A DNA stretch of 33,322 nucleotides from DASUXY01 sp035301985 (GTDB taxonomy: Bacteria > Bacillota > Bacilli > Bacillales > Amphibacillaceae), in NCBI GenBank assembly GCA_035301985.1, contig DATGTE010000001.1:1-33322 (forward strand). The letters are read 5' to 3'. Positions 8,580-16,988 of the stretch are shown one piece after another. The first letter of the stretch is position 1. Every line of letters begins with the position of its first letter. The notes beneath the pieces were generated by a model. That model searched no databases. It was not told the DNA's origin and saw nothing but the letters and a program-made list of their open reading frames with translations. A program made the position numbers and the translations under genes.

Positions 8580-9588
8580 CAGTATTCACCTCATTTAATA
8601 GATCATTCGCACCGATGAAATCAGGAAGCAAACGATCGCGTAGTTGTAATGGGGGCCCGCTTCCATACAGTACATCCGATGGGTGGATTCGCTCTTGAAT
8701 ACGCGCAAAATCCCCCTTATAATCCCATTTTTCATGTACCCATTGGTATAGCTCAAATGTATGAACATCTACGTAATACAAAAAACGTGTTTTCTCTGAA
8801 AACTCATTCGTGTATTCCCAACCATCGGCAACTAAATAATCGACGATTTCAGGTAAAAATTCATCTGCGATCGCACGATATCCCGCCTCGTTCGGATGGA
8901 TATTTTTACGGTTCGGCAAATATTTTGGATAATTTTCTACGAACACATCATACGTAGGTATAAAATATGCGTCCGTCGTTTCAGCGACTCCTTCAATCGC
9001 ACCGTTGAAGCGAGTCACCATTCTTTCCATGAATGGCTGCGCATCTTGGATGTATGGAGCAGGGTTATAGTAACCCATTACGAATAAAGGTGCTTGTGGA
9101 TTTAACTCTTCCACCTCATAAATGATGCGGTGCAAATTTTTAGCGAGTTGGTGAATGGCCTGATTCGTACGCTCTTTCATTTCTTTTTGGTGTTCAGGTT
9201 CTTTTGAAAGGACTTTTTTCATTTCAATTGCATTGACGATATCATTCGCACCGATACCAATCGTAATGAAATCCGCCTCCGCTACAGAGTCACGAACATG
9301 GTTGACATTTTGTAGCAATTTCAATACATCAGCTGTTGTATAACCAGGAACTCCTGTATTCGTATAATCGATTTGAACAAAAGAAAGATTGTTCACAAGG
9401 TCCTTATAAATAAAATCCGGATAACTTGTGACATAACTTTCCCCATCACTCGTTAAACCAGCCGCTAACGAATCACCTAAAGCTACATAATGTAACGTAG
9501 ATTGTTTCTCGGCAGATGTTTGTGAAAAAATAATCATCATCAAAAATAAGATTACAATCCATTTCACAGCTCGCTTCATTCGTTTCAT
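8572..9588 (-). CDS. Secreted SGNH/GDSL hydrolase
   Basis: 338-aa SGNH hydrolase with an N-terminal signal peptide (charged MKRMKRAVK, hydrophobic core to about residue 21, then a TSA-type cleavage region). Block I GDSLAAG has nucleophile Ser40; block II TNTGVPG gives Gly79; block III GAND gives Asn115; block V is HPNEAGY with His231. The Asp usually three residues before that His is Lys228 here, so the triad Asp is absent or supplied elsewhere. About 90 extra residues after block V are not recognised. The ATG has GAGGAG 13 bases upstream, a long spacing. Probable extracellular esterase or lipase acting on envelope or medium esters; it belongs with the MBL gene that overlaps its end. Confidence 0.85.
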   Translation of the reverse strand: MKRMKRAVKWIVILFLMMIIFSQTSAEKQSTLHYVALGDSLAAGLTSDGESYVTSYPDFIYKDLVNNLSFVQIDYTNTGVPGYTTADVLKLLQNVNHVRDSVAEADFITIGIGANDIVNAIEMKKVLSKEPEHQKEMKERTNQAIHQLAKNLHRIIYEVEELNPQAPLFVMGYYNPAPYIQDAQPFMERMVTRFNGAIEGVAETTDAYFIPTYDVFVENYPKYLPNRKNIHPNEAGYRAIADEFLPEIVDYLVADGWEYTNEFSEKTRFLYYVDVHTFELYQWVHEKWDYKGDFARIQERIHPSDVLYGSGPPLQLRDRLLPDFIGANDLLNEVNTDE

Positions 9589-9790
9589 AATGCAACACGA
9601 CTCCTCATTAGCTGAAGCTTTTTTACTTATGATCCTGTTCGCTTATCCAATCAACATCAAATGATACGCATAATCTTATCAATGTATTCATCACTCACGA
9701 AAATTATGATTCTATCTATTATAACGAACGACAAGTCATCGTTCCAATTTTTCTGATTCCAACGAGTGGATGAATGAACCGTACATGCAG

Positions 9791-9829
9791 TGAATTGTCA
9801 TATATCGTGTGAAAGTGGTTGACAATTCA
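9791..9829 (+). promoter_or_regulatory. 10-bp inverted repeat over the M-box promoter -35
   Basis: TGAATTGTCA (9791-9800) and its exact reverse complement TGACAATTCA (9820-9829) are separated by 19 bp. The right arm contains most of the TTGACA -35 box, so a protein bound here would affect initiation. It looks like an operator, but no candidate regulator is evident nearby. Confidence 0.45.
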
Positions 9830-9847
9830 TCTTTACTCACTTATGAT
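9819..9847 (+). promoter_or_regulatory. Sigma-A promoter of the M-box/mgtE transcript
   Basis: A perfect -35 TTGACA (9819-9824), 17-bp spacer and -10 TATGAT (9842-9847). Transcription should start near 9854, about 20 nt before the riboswitch aptamer. Confidence 0.85.
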
Positions 9848-9875
9848 AAGACACGTAGTACAAAATAATAAAAAC

Positions 9876-10030
9876 CCTTCGTTAGGTGAGGCTCCTGTGT
9901 GGAGATAAGATACTGCCCAAAAAAGTCGAGAGACTCCAATGGGTCACCTAAAATCATCGAGCTAAGGTGATTTTTAATGTATCTGGAATCATTCCTATGC
10001 CACACAGTGCTAAAACTAAACGAGTGGAGG
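9876..10030 (+). promoter_or_regulatory. M-box (ykoK) Mg2+ riboswitch
   Basis: The conserved M-box core is unmistakable: CTTCGTTAGGTGAGGCTCCT, then GGAGATA, CTGCCCAAAAAAGTC, GACTCCAATGGGTCA, AAATCATCGA, AAGGTGATTTTTAATG, and CTATGCCACACAGTGCTAAA. P1 can form between 9877-9883 and 10023-10029, with G-U pairs. The aptamer senses Mg2+; when filled it favours the downstream terminator at 10100-10128, lowering transport expression. This matches its position in front of an mgtE-type gene. Confidence 0.95.
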
Positions 10031-10099
10031 TAAACCATAGGATTTCTCTATCTATGAATCATAGATGGATTAAGATTCTATTATATATTTTGCTGTCGA

Positions 10100-10128
10100 A
10101 ACACCTTCATTCGTTGAAGGTGTTTTTT
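10100..10128 (+). terminator. Rho-independent terminator of the M-box expression platform
   Basis: A 10-bp perfect stem, AACACCTTCA / TGAAGGTGTT, with a 5-nt loop, running into six T residues. It lies 70 nt after the aptamer and 10 nt before the leader ORF ribosome site, the normal place for the M-box regulatory terminator. Confidence 0.92.
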
Positions 10129-10150
10129 AATGTTTAAAGGAGGTGGTGGA

Positions 10151-10294
10151 ATGGACAGTCAACCCGTTCCAAATCCAGATGACGATTGTCGAATATGTAC
10201 AATGAAAAAAACAAACCGTTCCACTTCCATCACCGAAGTGGTGAAATATTTGAAAGGAGACCACATCAATGAAAAACAATGTTCTATCTTTTAA
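10151..10294 (+). CDS. 47-aa leader ORF between M-box and mgtE
   Basis: A short ORF with a near-ideal ribosome site (AAAGGAGGTGG, then ATG). The product begins MDSQPVPNPDDDCRICTMKK and ends in QCSIF. It is hydrophilic with one CxxC pair and no membrane segment. Its stop lies 26 bases inside mgtE, in another frame, so the two are translationally linked. The early run of alternating prolines followed by three Asp resembles in kind the start of enterobacterial MgtL (MEPDPTP), where such residues destabilise the ribosome at low Mg2+. The ORF's own ribosome site (GGAGGTGG, 10139-10146) can pair with CCACTTCC at 10221-10228, which can instead pair with GAAGTGG at 10235-10241. Regulatory leader peptide is the favoured reading; a small functional protein is possible. 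Confidence 0.6.
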   Translation: MDSQPVPNPDDDCRICTMKKTNRSTSITEVVKYLKGDHINEKQCSIF

Positions 10295-11255
10295 ACAGGA
10301 AACAGCGGGAAAACTGATGAAAAGGGAATTCGTTGCCCTTCGCGAATCATTTACCGTCAATGAGGCGATTGCTCACCTTCGAGCGAATGTAAAAGGAAAA
10401 ACGAATATCCATTATTTATATATCGTTAGTGAAGATCATACACTAAAAGGTGCCCTTTCGATTCGAGAGTTATTGAGTGCTGACAGTGACGAACAAATTA
10501 CCAATATTATGGTTACAGACGTCACTTCATTGCCGATGAACGTGGATCAAGAAAAGGTAGCAACAATATTTCAGAATACCGACCTCGTCTCCATCCCTGT
10601 CGTCAATCAAACATGCCAACTGATTGGTGTTGTCCACGTCGAAGATATTTTGGACGTGATCCAAGACGAAGTAACGGAGGATTTTCACAAAATGGCTCCG
10701 GTGTCCACATTGGAAGGTGGCTTGCAGGATGCAAGTATCTTTACGCTATATCGGAAACGCATCGTTTGGCTCGTCCTGCTCGTATTTATGAATGTCTTTT
10801 CTGGTGCAGGAATTGCCCATTTTGAAGACATCATTGAGTCAAACATTGCTCTCGTCTTCTTCCTTCCCTTATTAGTGGATAGTGGGGGAAATGCGGGATC
10901 TCAATCGGCGACACTCGTCATTCGTTCCCTGGCTACAGGAGAGGTTCGGATAAAAGATTGGATGAAAATGTTTACGAAAGAGCTTGCCGTATCCATCCCG
11001 CTCGGAGTGACGATGGCTTTAGCTGTTGCTAGTGTTGGCTTGTTTAGAGGAGGCCCACTCATTGCTCTCGTCGTTGCGTTGACAATGGTAGCTATTGTTA
11101 TTGTCGGAAGTGTGATTGGGATGTGCCTACCATTTCTGTTTAAAAAGTTGGACTTAGATCCAGCAACAGCCAGTGCACCACTCATCACTTCCATTGCTGA
11201 TATTGTCGGTGTCCTGATTTACTTTTCCATAGCTGCTTGGCTACTACGTTTATAA
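10269..11255 (+). CDS. mgtE: Short MgtE-type Mg2+ transporter lacking the N domain
   Basis: 328-aa MgtE-family Mg2+ channel/transporter in the membrane. Seen in order: a CBS pair (about 20-75 and 82-135), the connecting plug helix (about 136-160), and five membrane segments (about 166-328) with the signature GGNAGSQ at 206-212 and the pore Asp311 in SIADIVG. Normal MgtE proteins are about 450 aa; the superhelical N domain of about 130 residues is absent and the protein starts right at the ETAGKLM segment that normally follows it. The start is not a truncation artefact: ATG is preceded by AAAGGAG. The M-box and terminator upstream support Mg2+ control. The CBS Mg2+-sensing gate should be retained; loss of the N domain may alter closure. 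Confidence 0.9.
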   Translation: MKNNVLSFKQETAGKLMKREFVALRESFTVNEAIAHLRANVKGKTNIHYLYIVSEDHTLKGALSIRELLSADSDEQITNIMVTDVTSLPMNVDQEKVATIFQNTDLVSIPVVNQTCQLIGVVHVEDILDVIQDEVTEDFHKMAPVSTLEGGLQDASIFTLYRKRIVWLVLLVFMNVFSGAGIAHFEDIIESNIALVFFLPLLVDSGGNAGSQSATLVIRSLATGEVRIKDWMKMFTKELAVSIPLGVTMALAVASVGLFRGGPLIALVVALTMVAIVIVGSVIGMCLPFLFKKLDLDPATASAPLITSIADIVGVLIYFSIAAWLLRL

Positions 11256-11278
11256 GAAAAGGTTACTTCGATATGTTC

Positions 11279-11305
11279 AAAAACAAATGACGTCGATTTG
11301 TTTTT
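11279..11305 (+). terminator. Weak AT-rich terminator-like hairpin after mgtE
   Basis: AAAAACAAAT and ATTTGTTTTT form a perfect 10-bp stem around GACGTCG, 23 nt after the mgtE stop. The stem is AT-rich and the T run is part of it, so termination may be partial, allowing some readthrough into the CBS gene. Confidence 0.45.
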
Positions 11306-11444
11306 AATAAGAAAGGGTGGTAGTGGGTAACATAACAGTGTCAAATCGAGATGATTTACTCAAAATATCTTGAGTAAAAAAATTCACTTCCATAACATGA
11401 CTCATGTTTTGTGCTGGAAATGGATAAGAGGGGGGTTCACATTC

Positions 11445-11885
11445 ATGACCATAGACATGGATAAATTGTTTAAAAGGGGAGCCGTTGGGAGATTAATGAA
11501 ACTGGACTTCTGTTCGGTACAAGATCACGTCACTGTGCACGAAGCCATGATGATGATCCGCGAGTATGGAAAACAGACGAGCAACATCCACTATTTGTAC
11601 ATGACAAATCGAAAGGAGCAATTAACAGGTGTTCTGTCTTTAAAGGAATTACTTATGGCCAGCGACAATTACCTATTAAGAGATATCATGATTAAAGATG
11701 TCGTATGTATACCTGGTCACCTCCACCAGAAAGAAGTCGCACCACTGTTCGACAAAAATAAACTTGTTGCCATTCCAATCACAACAAAACATAAACATCT
11801 ATTAGGCGTGGTCCAAATGAATGATATTCGGAAAGCATCAACTCCAAAAAAGCGATGGTCTTTTTTCAAAAAGTCATGTTATTAG
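11445..11885 (+). CDS. Stand-alone CBS-pair protein, paralogue of the MgtE sensor domain
   Basis: 146-aa soluble protein of two CBS motifs. It aligns by eye along its whole length with the cytoplasmic half of the MgtE encoded just upstream: shared GKLMK/GRLMK, NIHYLY, LTGVLSLKELL/LKGALSIRELL, VAIPI/VSIPV and LLGVVQMNDI/LIGVVHVEDI. It stops where the plug helix and membrane domain would begin and ends in a basic tail (PKKRWSFFKK). The ATG at 11445 follows a GAGGGGGG site; an upstream in-frame TTG at 11370 has no ribosome site. It may bind Mg2+ or adenine nucleotides and modulate MgtE by hetero-association, or be a decaying duplicate; the intact frame favours function. Confidence 0.72.
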   Translation: MTIDMDKLFKRGAVGRLMKLDFCSVQDHVTVHEAMMMIREYGKQTSNIHYLYMTNRKEQLTGVLSLKELLMASDNYLLRDIMIKDVVCIPGHLHQKEVAPLFDKNKLVAIPITTKHKHLLGVVQMNDIRKASTPKKRWSFFKKSCY

Positions 11886-11940
11886 TGGATGCACATAGTC
11901 AGCCGACCAATGAATAAACTTCTTCGCTTTGTAAAAAAGG

Positions 11941-11982
11941 AAAGGCAACTATGCGAGCTGCACTTGCATAGTCGCCTTTTTC
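11941..11982. terminator. Bidirectional terminator
   Basis: AAAGGCAACTATGC pairs with GCATAGTCGCCTTT around an 11-nt loop with one mismatch, followed by a T run on the plus strand; upstream A runs supply Ts on the minus strand. It ends the plus-strand CBS gene and probably the minus-strand TcaA-like gene at 12060. Confidence 0.8.
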
Positions 11983-12059
11983 TCTATTTATACGCTACAT
12001 GTACTAGCTTTCCATGCACTGTACAGATAGGAATTGCTTTAAAGAAAGCTTACTTTCGT

Positions 12060-13796
12060 TCATATTTCATCTGTAGAAATGAGTTCGTGTACGAAATACT
12101 CACCATCGACTTTTTTGACGAGAACGGTTGTGCGAAATTCTTTATTATTTGAAGTATCTGGCTTAACGATTTCAAATTCCTCAATCACCGTTACCTTCCA
12201 TGATTGATCATCCACTTTTTCTATCTTTTCCAGTTCAGATCCATACCATGTTTCAAAAATATCCTTAGAATCCAGATAATCAATGTACTCGCGAGCTTCT
12301 TTTTTCCGAGGACCATCACTCGTGATGTAATCTTCTACTATACCGAAATCTCGATAATTAATCGCATCAACGCTCGCCTGTGTGTAATCCATTATAAACT
12401 CTTCGATTTCCCCCTCAGTTTCTTCCTCTTCTGCATTAGCAATTGCTTCTTTAGACGGGCCATAGACTTTTTTAGAACCTTTCAACTCGTCTGTCGGTTC
12501 AAAATCAACAAAAATACTTGCTGTATCCAATGATTGAATTTTCCACGTCTTCTGGTCCTTATCAAAAGATAAGCTTAATGACCACATATCAGAAACTTCT
12601 TCAAGAACTGGTTCTTCGGTAAGATCGTGATAATCTTCGTCAATCTGATACTGTGCGAGTATTTGAATTCCCGGTTCTTTGGCATCCTTCATAACGGTTA
12701 TTGAATGTTTATCTACCTCTACTGTCTTTAATTTTCCGGAATAATAATCGTCGATAGGAATCATGTCTTTGACCTCATTTTTTACATCAGACGACACATC
12801 GACAAGTGGTTTCGTACTCTTTTTAGCTGACGACTCTACGTATTGTTCGCCAAAATCCTTCAATACCTGTTTTACTTGTTTGTATTGCTTTTCAGAAATT
12901 AAATCTGCATGAATATCCATATAAGAATCATCGACTGCAATCGGTTTTGAAACAACTTCACCCCACGGCATATTCACAACTACTTCAACCTCTTGCGATC
13001 CGTCTAGTATAAATGGACCCACTTCTTCTGTTTCTCCCTCTTTAGAAATAGCGATTTCTTCATCGTTTAAACGAATATGCGCTTCAGATGGATTAAATTC
13101 TTCATAATTTTCAACATTAAAAGTAACTTTCGAAATGGAAAGATCCATATCCATCCATGTATCATCATAATCATCACGAGCGAGCGTTAAGGTATCTTCT
13201 TTATTTGTCTCTCCGTATTCTCCCTTAAACATCGCTTTAACGGGATAAATTCCTGGTGCAAAGGGACCATATACAACCGATTCCTCATCTTGATCATATT
13301 CATCAATCTCTGTACCATTAAAAGAGAACGTTAACCCATCAATCGCATCATAACGAGCAAACTGGTCCACCCCTGCAATTTTATATGCATCATAAATACC
13401 TAAAAACTTTCCGTGTTGTATAACGGTACATAAATCCACAGCTTTCCTTTTTCCGTCCTGGTTCACAAGTTCTAAAAACGCCTCTGCTTCTTTCTCATGA
13501 ATCGGTGTGCCATCTTCATGCACCATTAGTTTTTGAAGTTTTTTATGATCCTGTTTGTCCACAGCATTGTGAAAACGCTTCTCGACAGCCTGAGGAGACT
13601 GATACGAGGTAGCCCACACACTGAAACCAATGACAAAAATGACTAAACTAGCTACAATTGCCCAAATCATCTTTTTCTTTTTTGTCATTGGTTGTTGTGG
13701 GGGGTTTTCCTCCGATGTAAGAGCAGTTCCACAATCGACACAAACATGATCGCCAGGTTGAGCCTCTTTTCCACACTCTTTACAAAAACGTTTCAT
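12060..13796 (-). CDS. TcaA-like zinc-ribbon membrane protein
   Basis: 578-aa protein with an N-terminal zinc ribbon (Cys5, Cys8, Cys19, Cys22), a Lys-rich stop, one membrane helix (about 43-63) and a long acidic extracellular part of repeated beta-rich modules. This is the layout of TcaA of staphylococci and YvbJ of B. subtilis, which influence the cell wall and glycopeptide response. The extracellular C-terminal domain (about 460-578) resembles an NTF2-like module with the YIDYLDSKDIFETWYGSELE and VEEF-type strands. The true start is the ATG at 13794-13796 with AAGGAAGGTGG upstream; a longer reading frame adds 20 unsupported residues. Monocistronic, with 250 bp upstream holding its promoter. 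Exact role in this organism unknown. Confidence 0.8.
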   Translation of the reverse strand: MKRFCKECGKEAQPGDHVCVDCGTALTSEENPPQQPMTKKKKMIWAIVASLVIFVIGFSVWATSYQSPQAVEKRFHNAVDKQDHKKLQKLMVHEDGTPIHEKEAEAFLELVNQDGKRKAVDLCTVIQHGKFLGIYDAYKIAGVDQFARYDAIDGLTFSFNGTEIDEYDQDEESVVYGPFAPGIYPVKAMFKGEYGETNKEDTLTLARDDYDDTWMDMDLSISKVTFNVENYEEFNPSEAHIRLNDEEIAISKEGETEEVGPFILDGSQEVEVVVNMPWGEVVSKPIAVDDSYMDIHADLISEKQYKQVKQVLKDFGEQYVESSAKKSTKPLVDVSSDVKNEVKDMIPIDDYYSGKLKTVEVDKHSITVMKDAKEPGIQILAQYQIDEDYHDLTEEPVLEEVSDMWSLSLSFDKDQKTWKIQSLDTASIFVDFEPTDELKGSKKVYGPSKEAIANAEEEETEGEIEEFIMDYTQASVDAINYRDFGIVEDYITSDGPRKKEAREYIDYLDSKDIFETWYGSELEKIEKVDDQSWKVTVIEEFEIVKPDTSNNKEFRTTVLVKKVDGEYFVHELISTDEI

Positions 13797-14039
13797 ATAC
13801 ACTTCCACCTTCCTTACTAATAAAAAATCTATCAATAAGTCTACCGATTTGCACAATCTACTAAAATCATTCCTCGCAGCTCATTTAATCATCCCTTATT
13901 GATAGAACTTTCAGACTACTATTAGTATAACATAACTGTTTTAATGGGTATTTCGAAGTTATTTTAAATAGAAATTATACTTCATAAGAGGAATATTCTG
14001 ATAAATGCATATGTATTTTGTTGACTCTCCTCGCCCCCT

Positions 14040-14097
14040 TTTGGGGCAGGCTTGTTCGTCCACGCTATGAATGCCTTGGACATAGCCCAGCCCCAAA
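14040..14097. repeat. Long imperfect hairpin downstream of the LCP gene
   Basis: TTTGGGGC (14040-14047) and GCCCCAAA (14090-14097) form the base of a 58-nt hairpin with further partial pairing (GGCT/AGCC, TCCA/TGGA). The GGGGC arm can alternatively pair with the GCCCC just before it at 14033-14038. There is no U-run on either strand, so it is not a canonical terminator of the LCP gene; it may be a copy of a small dispersed hairpin element. Confidence 0.45.
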
Positions 14098-14105
14098 TAT
14101 TAGAA

Positions 14106-15029
14106 TCATGAGGTCGGTTCTGCAATCATACGATGTACTTTCTCAATCTCTTCCTCAGGGACGATCATATAATACGTACCGTCAATTGTCGTTCCCGTTC
14201 CTTCCATCATATAACTTGTAAAATGATTACGTGTATCTCCATAACCATTGAATAAAGTCTTCATATCATCAAAATCCATATTTGTTGTCATATTATTTCC
14301 TAAAATATCAATGGTTCCGTTAATTTTAGGAATGGACCCGACTGTAGCTCCACGGTCGATAATACCGAGAATAACTTTACGCTGACGCTTCGTTCGTCCA
14401 AAATCACCTTCGGGGTCTTGTTTGCGCATGCGAACGAAATGCATCGTTTGTGTACCATCCATTTCGATCGGACCTTTTTTAAAATCATACGTGCCGTCAT
14501 TCCACTCAATCTCATTGTTTACCGTAATCGTACCTAATTCATCTACAAGCTCTTGCAACCCTTGCATGTTCATACTTACATAATAATCCAACTCAATATT
14601 TAGGAAGTTTTCAACTGTGGCCACCGCCATATCCGTTCCTCCAAAAGCATACGCATGATTGATTTTATCTTCAACTCCTTTGCCAACAATCGTAGTGCGT
14701 GTATCACGCGGAATGCTAATCAATTGCATTTCTTCATTTTTTGGATGTAAGGAGAGAATCATCAATGCGTCCGAGCGACCTTGTTCACCCGTTTCCGCGT
14801 CAATCCCGAGCAGTAAAATATTCACTGGTTCTGTGTTTTGAAGCTTTTCTTTAGCAACACTTGTATCAATGGACTCAACAGGATCATGTATTTTATCATT
14901 GACTGTTTTTTTAGCATTGTGATAAATGGAATAAGCATATCCGGCAATTCCTATTCCAATTAGAAGGATGATTATTAGCGGAATTTTAAGCCATAATCGC
15001 TTTGGCTTATGTCTGTCCACTCTTTTCAT
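14106..15029 (-). CDS. LytR-CpsA-Psr (LCP) family wall-polymer ligase
   Basis: 307-aa membrane-anchored LCP protein: basic N-terminus, one membrane helix (about 14-33), then the extracellular LCP domain from about 66. Key conserved residues are present: GID (Asp77), GRSDALMI (Arg85, Asp87), and IPRDTR (Arg108, Asp109, Arg111), which bind the pyrophosphate-lipid; further Arg residues follow in VRMRKQD and FGRTKRQR. These enzymes transfer teichoic acid or other polymers from lipid carriers to peptidoglycan. Closest in size to TagU/TagV/LytR of B. subtilis, but which one cannot be decided. The ATG follows GAGGAG at seven bases. It is flanked by phosphoglucomutase and a TcaA-like gene, consistent with an envelope neighbourhood. 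Confidence 0.9.
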   Translation of the reverse strand: MKRVDRHKPKRLWLKIPLIIILLIGIGIAGYAYSIYHNAKKTVNDKIHDPVESIDTSVAKEKLQNTEPVNILLLGIDAETGEQGRSDALMILSLHPKNEEMQLISIPRDTRTTIVGKGVEDKINHAYAFGGTDMAVATVENFLNIELDYYVSMNMQGLQELVDELGTITVNNEIEWNDGTYDFKKGPIEMDGTQTMHFVRMRKQDPEGDFGRTKRQRKVILGIIDRGATVGSIPKINGTIDILGNNMTTNMDFDDMKTLFNGYGDTRNHFTSYMMEGTGTTIDGTYYMIVPEEEIEKVHRMIAEPTS

Positions 15030-15248
15030 CGTAAGGCTCCTCTCGTATTGTTTCAGTTATGTGATTGATGTCAATTCTGTTTATTTCATTCATTATATCG
15101 TTTGTTTCAACAAGTTTCTACTCCTATTGCTAGCTTATGCAATTCGATCATATAAAAAACATCCATGACGATAAAAAAATATTTCACTGAGGTGTCACAC
15201 AACCATTTAGAATGATCTTCCTGTGAATATGAAAATTATCTGCTACTT

Positions 15249-16988
15249 CTAAAAAGATTTTGTGACTTCTTTCACTTGATCCATCATAAATTGCTCAAGT
15301 CGCATCAGCATCGCTTTACTTTCTGCTCGTGACCCTTCTTTAACACCAAAATAAAATTTAATTTTCGGCTCCGTACCCGATGGACGTATACAAATCCATT
15401 GATCATTAATCAGTTTATATTTTAATACATCGGACTGTGGTAAGCTTATGATTTCTTTCGTATCACTTGCCAGATGATGCCGTTTTCCTGTTACATAATC
15501 TTCAATCTCGACGACTGCAACCCCCGCAATTTCTTTCCATGGATGCTTACGAAAACCATCGAACAACTCAGCAATTTGTTGTGCACCTTTTTTCCCTGTC
15601 ATCGTAAGCGAACGAAGTGATTCGTGATACCAACCGTAACGTTCAAACAATTCCTGAAGCCCATCGTAAAGTGACATCCCTTTCATTTTATAGTAAGCAG
15701 CTACTTCAGATATCAATAATGCCGCTTGCACAGCATCTTTATCTCTCACAAAATCAGCGATTAAGTAACCATAACTTTCTTCATAACCAAATTGAAATGT
15801 ATATTGATCCGTCATTTCATATTCTTTGATTTTTTCAGCTATATATTTAAACCCTGTTAATGTGTCAACTGTTTGTAAACCAAAATCGTTTGCAATCGCC
15901 CGCCCTAATTCGGACGTTACAATCGTCTTCAGAACAACTCCGTTATGCGGCAATCTTTGTTGTGCCTTTTTTTGTGATAGCAAATAGTAAAGCATTAATG
16001 CGCCGATTTGATTACCCGTTAACACTTCGTATACACCTTGGGAATTTTTCACTGCTACTCCTAGACGATCGGCATCCGGATCAGTTCCTAACAATAAATC
16101 AGCATCTACCCTGTGTCCATATTCAATCGCCAATTCGAACGCATTAGGATCTTCTGGGTTGGGAGAGGTGACGGTAGAAAAGTTAGGATCTGCTTCCGCT
16201 TGTTCTTTAACCGTCACAACCTGTTTAAAACCGTACGCTTCCAATCCTTTAGGAACAATTTCGGCAGCAGTCCCATGAAGAGGTGTAAAAACAATGGTTA
16301 AATCATCAGCTGCTTTATGAATGACCTCTTCATTTAAACGAATCGACATCAATTGTTCAATGTAAGGTTGATCAATTTCCTCACCGATATATGTAAGAAG
16401 ATTTTGTTCTAATAACTGTTGTTCCTCCGCTACTTCTATAGATAATTCATCAATTGCTTCCATATGCTGAATGATCGCTGTAGAAGCTTCTGGTGTAATT
16501 TGGGCACCGTCTTCACCATACAATTTAAAACCATTATACTCTGGTGGATTGTGACTCGCAGTAATGACGACCCCAGAAAACGCGTGCAAATAGCGTACAG
16601 CAAACGATAATTCAGGAGTCGGACGTATGCCAGCAAACAAATATGCTTTCACTCCTTTTGCACCGATCGTCTTCGCTACTTCAAGAGCAAACTCTTTAGA
16701 TTTGTGTCGGGAGTCGTAAGCAATGACGACCCCACGCTGCTTTACCTCTTCATCTAAATCGTCCATATAACGTGCGAGTCCTTCAGCTACTTTACGGATC
16801 ATATAAATATTCATTCGATTCGTGCCTACACCTAACATGCCACGCATCCCGCCTGTTCCGAACTCCAAATCTTTATAAAAACGCTCTTCCAATGCTTGTT
16901 CTTGATTTTTAAGTGCGGTTAATTGTGCGGTCAGTTCTTCATTTAATGTAGCAGCTTGCCATTTTTTCGCTTTCCATCTCCAACTCAT
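15249..16988 (-). CDS. pgcA: Alpha-phosphoglucomutase / phosphomannomutase
   Basis: 579-aa cytosolic alpha-D-phosphohexomutase, matching the about 581 aa of B. subtilis PgcA. Visible are the phosphoserine loop TASHNPPEYNG (Ser145), the Mg2+ loop DPDADR (Asp303, Asp305, Asp307), the sugar-recognition loop GYEESYGYL and the phosphate-binding loop RPSGTEPKIKFY. It interconverts glucose-6-phosphate and glucose-1-phosphate, feeding UDP-glucose for glycolipid, teichoic acid and other surface sugars. The ATG follows AAAGGTGG. An extended -10 (TGCTATACT, minus strand, 17086-17094) lies about 100 bp upstream. Stand-alone gene. Confidence 0.93.
   Translation of the reverse strand: MSWRWKAKKWQAATLNEELTAQLTALKNQEQALEERFYKDLEFGTGGMRGMLGVGTNRMNIYMIRKVAEGLARYMDDLDEEVKQRGVVIAYDSRHKSKEFALEVAKTIGAKGVKAYLFAGIRPTPELSFAVRYLHAFSGVVITASHNPPEYNGFKLYGEDGAQITPEASTAIIQHMEAIDELSIEVAEEQQLLEQNLLTYIGEEIDQPYIEQLMSIRLNEEVIHKAADDLTIVFTPLHGTAAEIVPKGLEAYGFKQVVTVKEQAEADPNFSTVTSPNPEDPNAFELAIEYGHRVDADLLLGTDPDADRLGVAVKNSQGVYEVLTGNQIGALMLYYLLSQKKAQQRLPHNGVVLKTIVTSELGRAIANDFGLQTVDTLTGFKYIAEKIKEYEMTDQYTFQFGYEESYGYLIADFVRDKDAVQAALLISEVAAYYKMKGMSLYDGLQELFERYGWYHESLRSLTMTGKKGAQQIAELFDGFRKHPWKEIAGVAVVEIEDYVTGKRHHLASDTKEIISLPQSDVLKYKLINDQWICIRPSGTEPKIKFYFGVKEGSRAESKAMLMRLEQFMMDQVKEVTKSF

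Noticed and set aside
13797..13856. 20-residue N-terminal extension of the TcaA-like protein.
   Set aside because: The family starts directly at the zinc ribbon and the ribosome site fits the ATG at 13794-13796.
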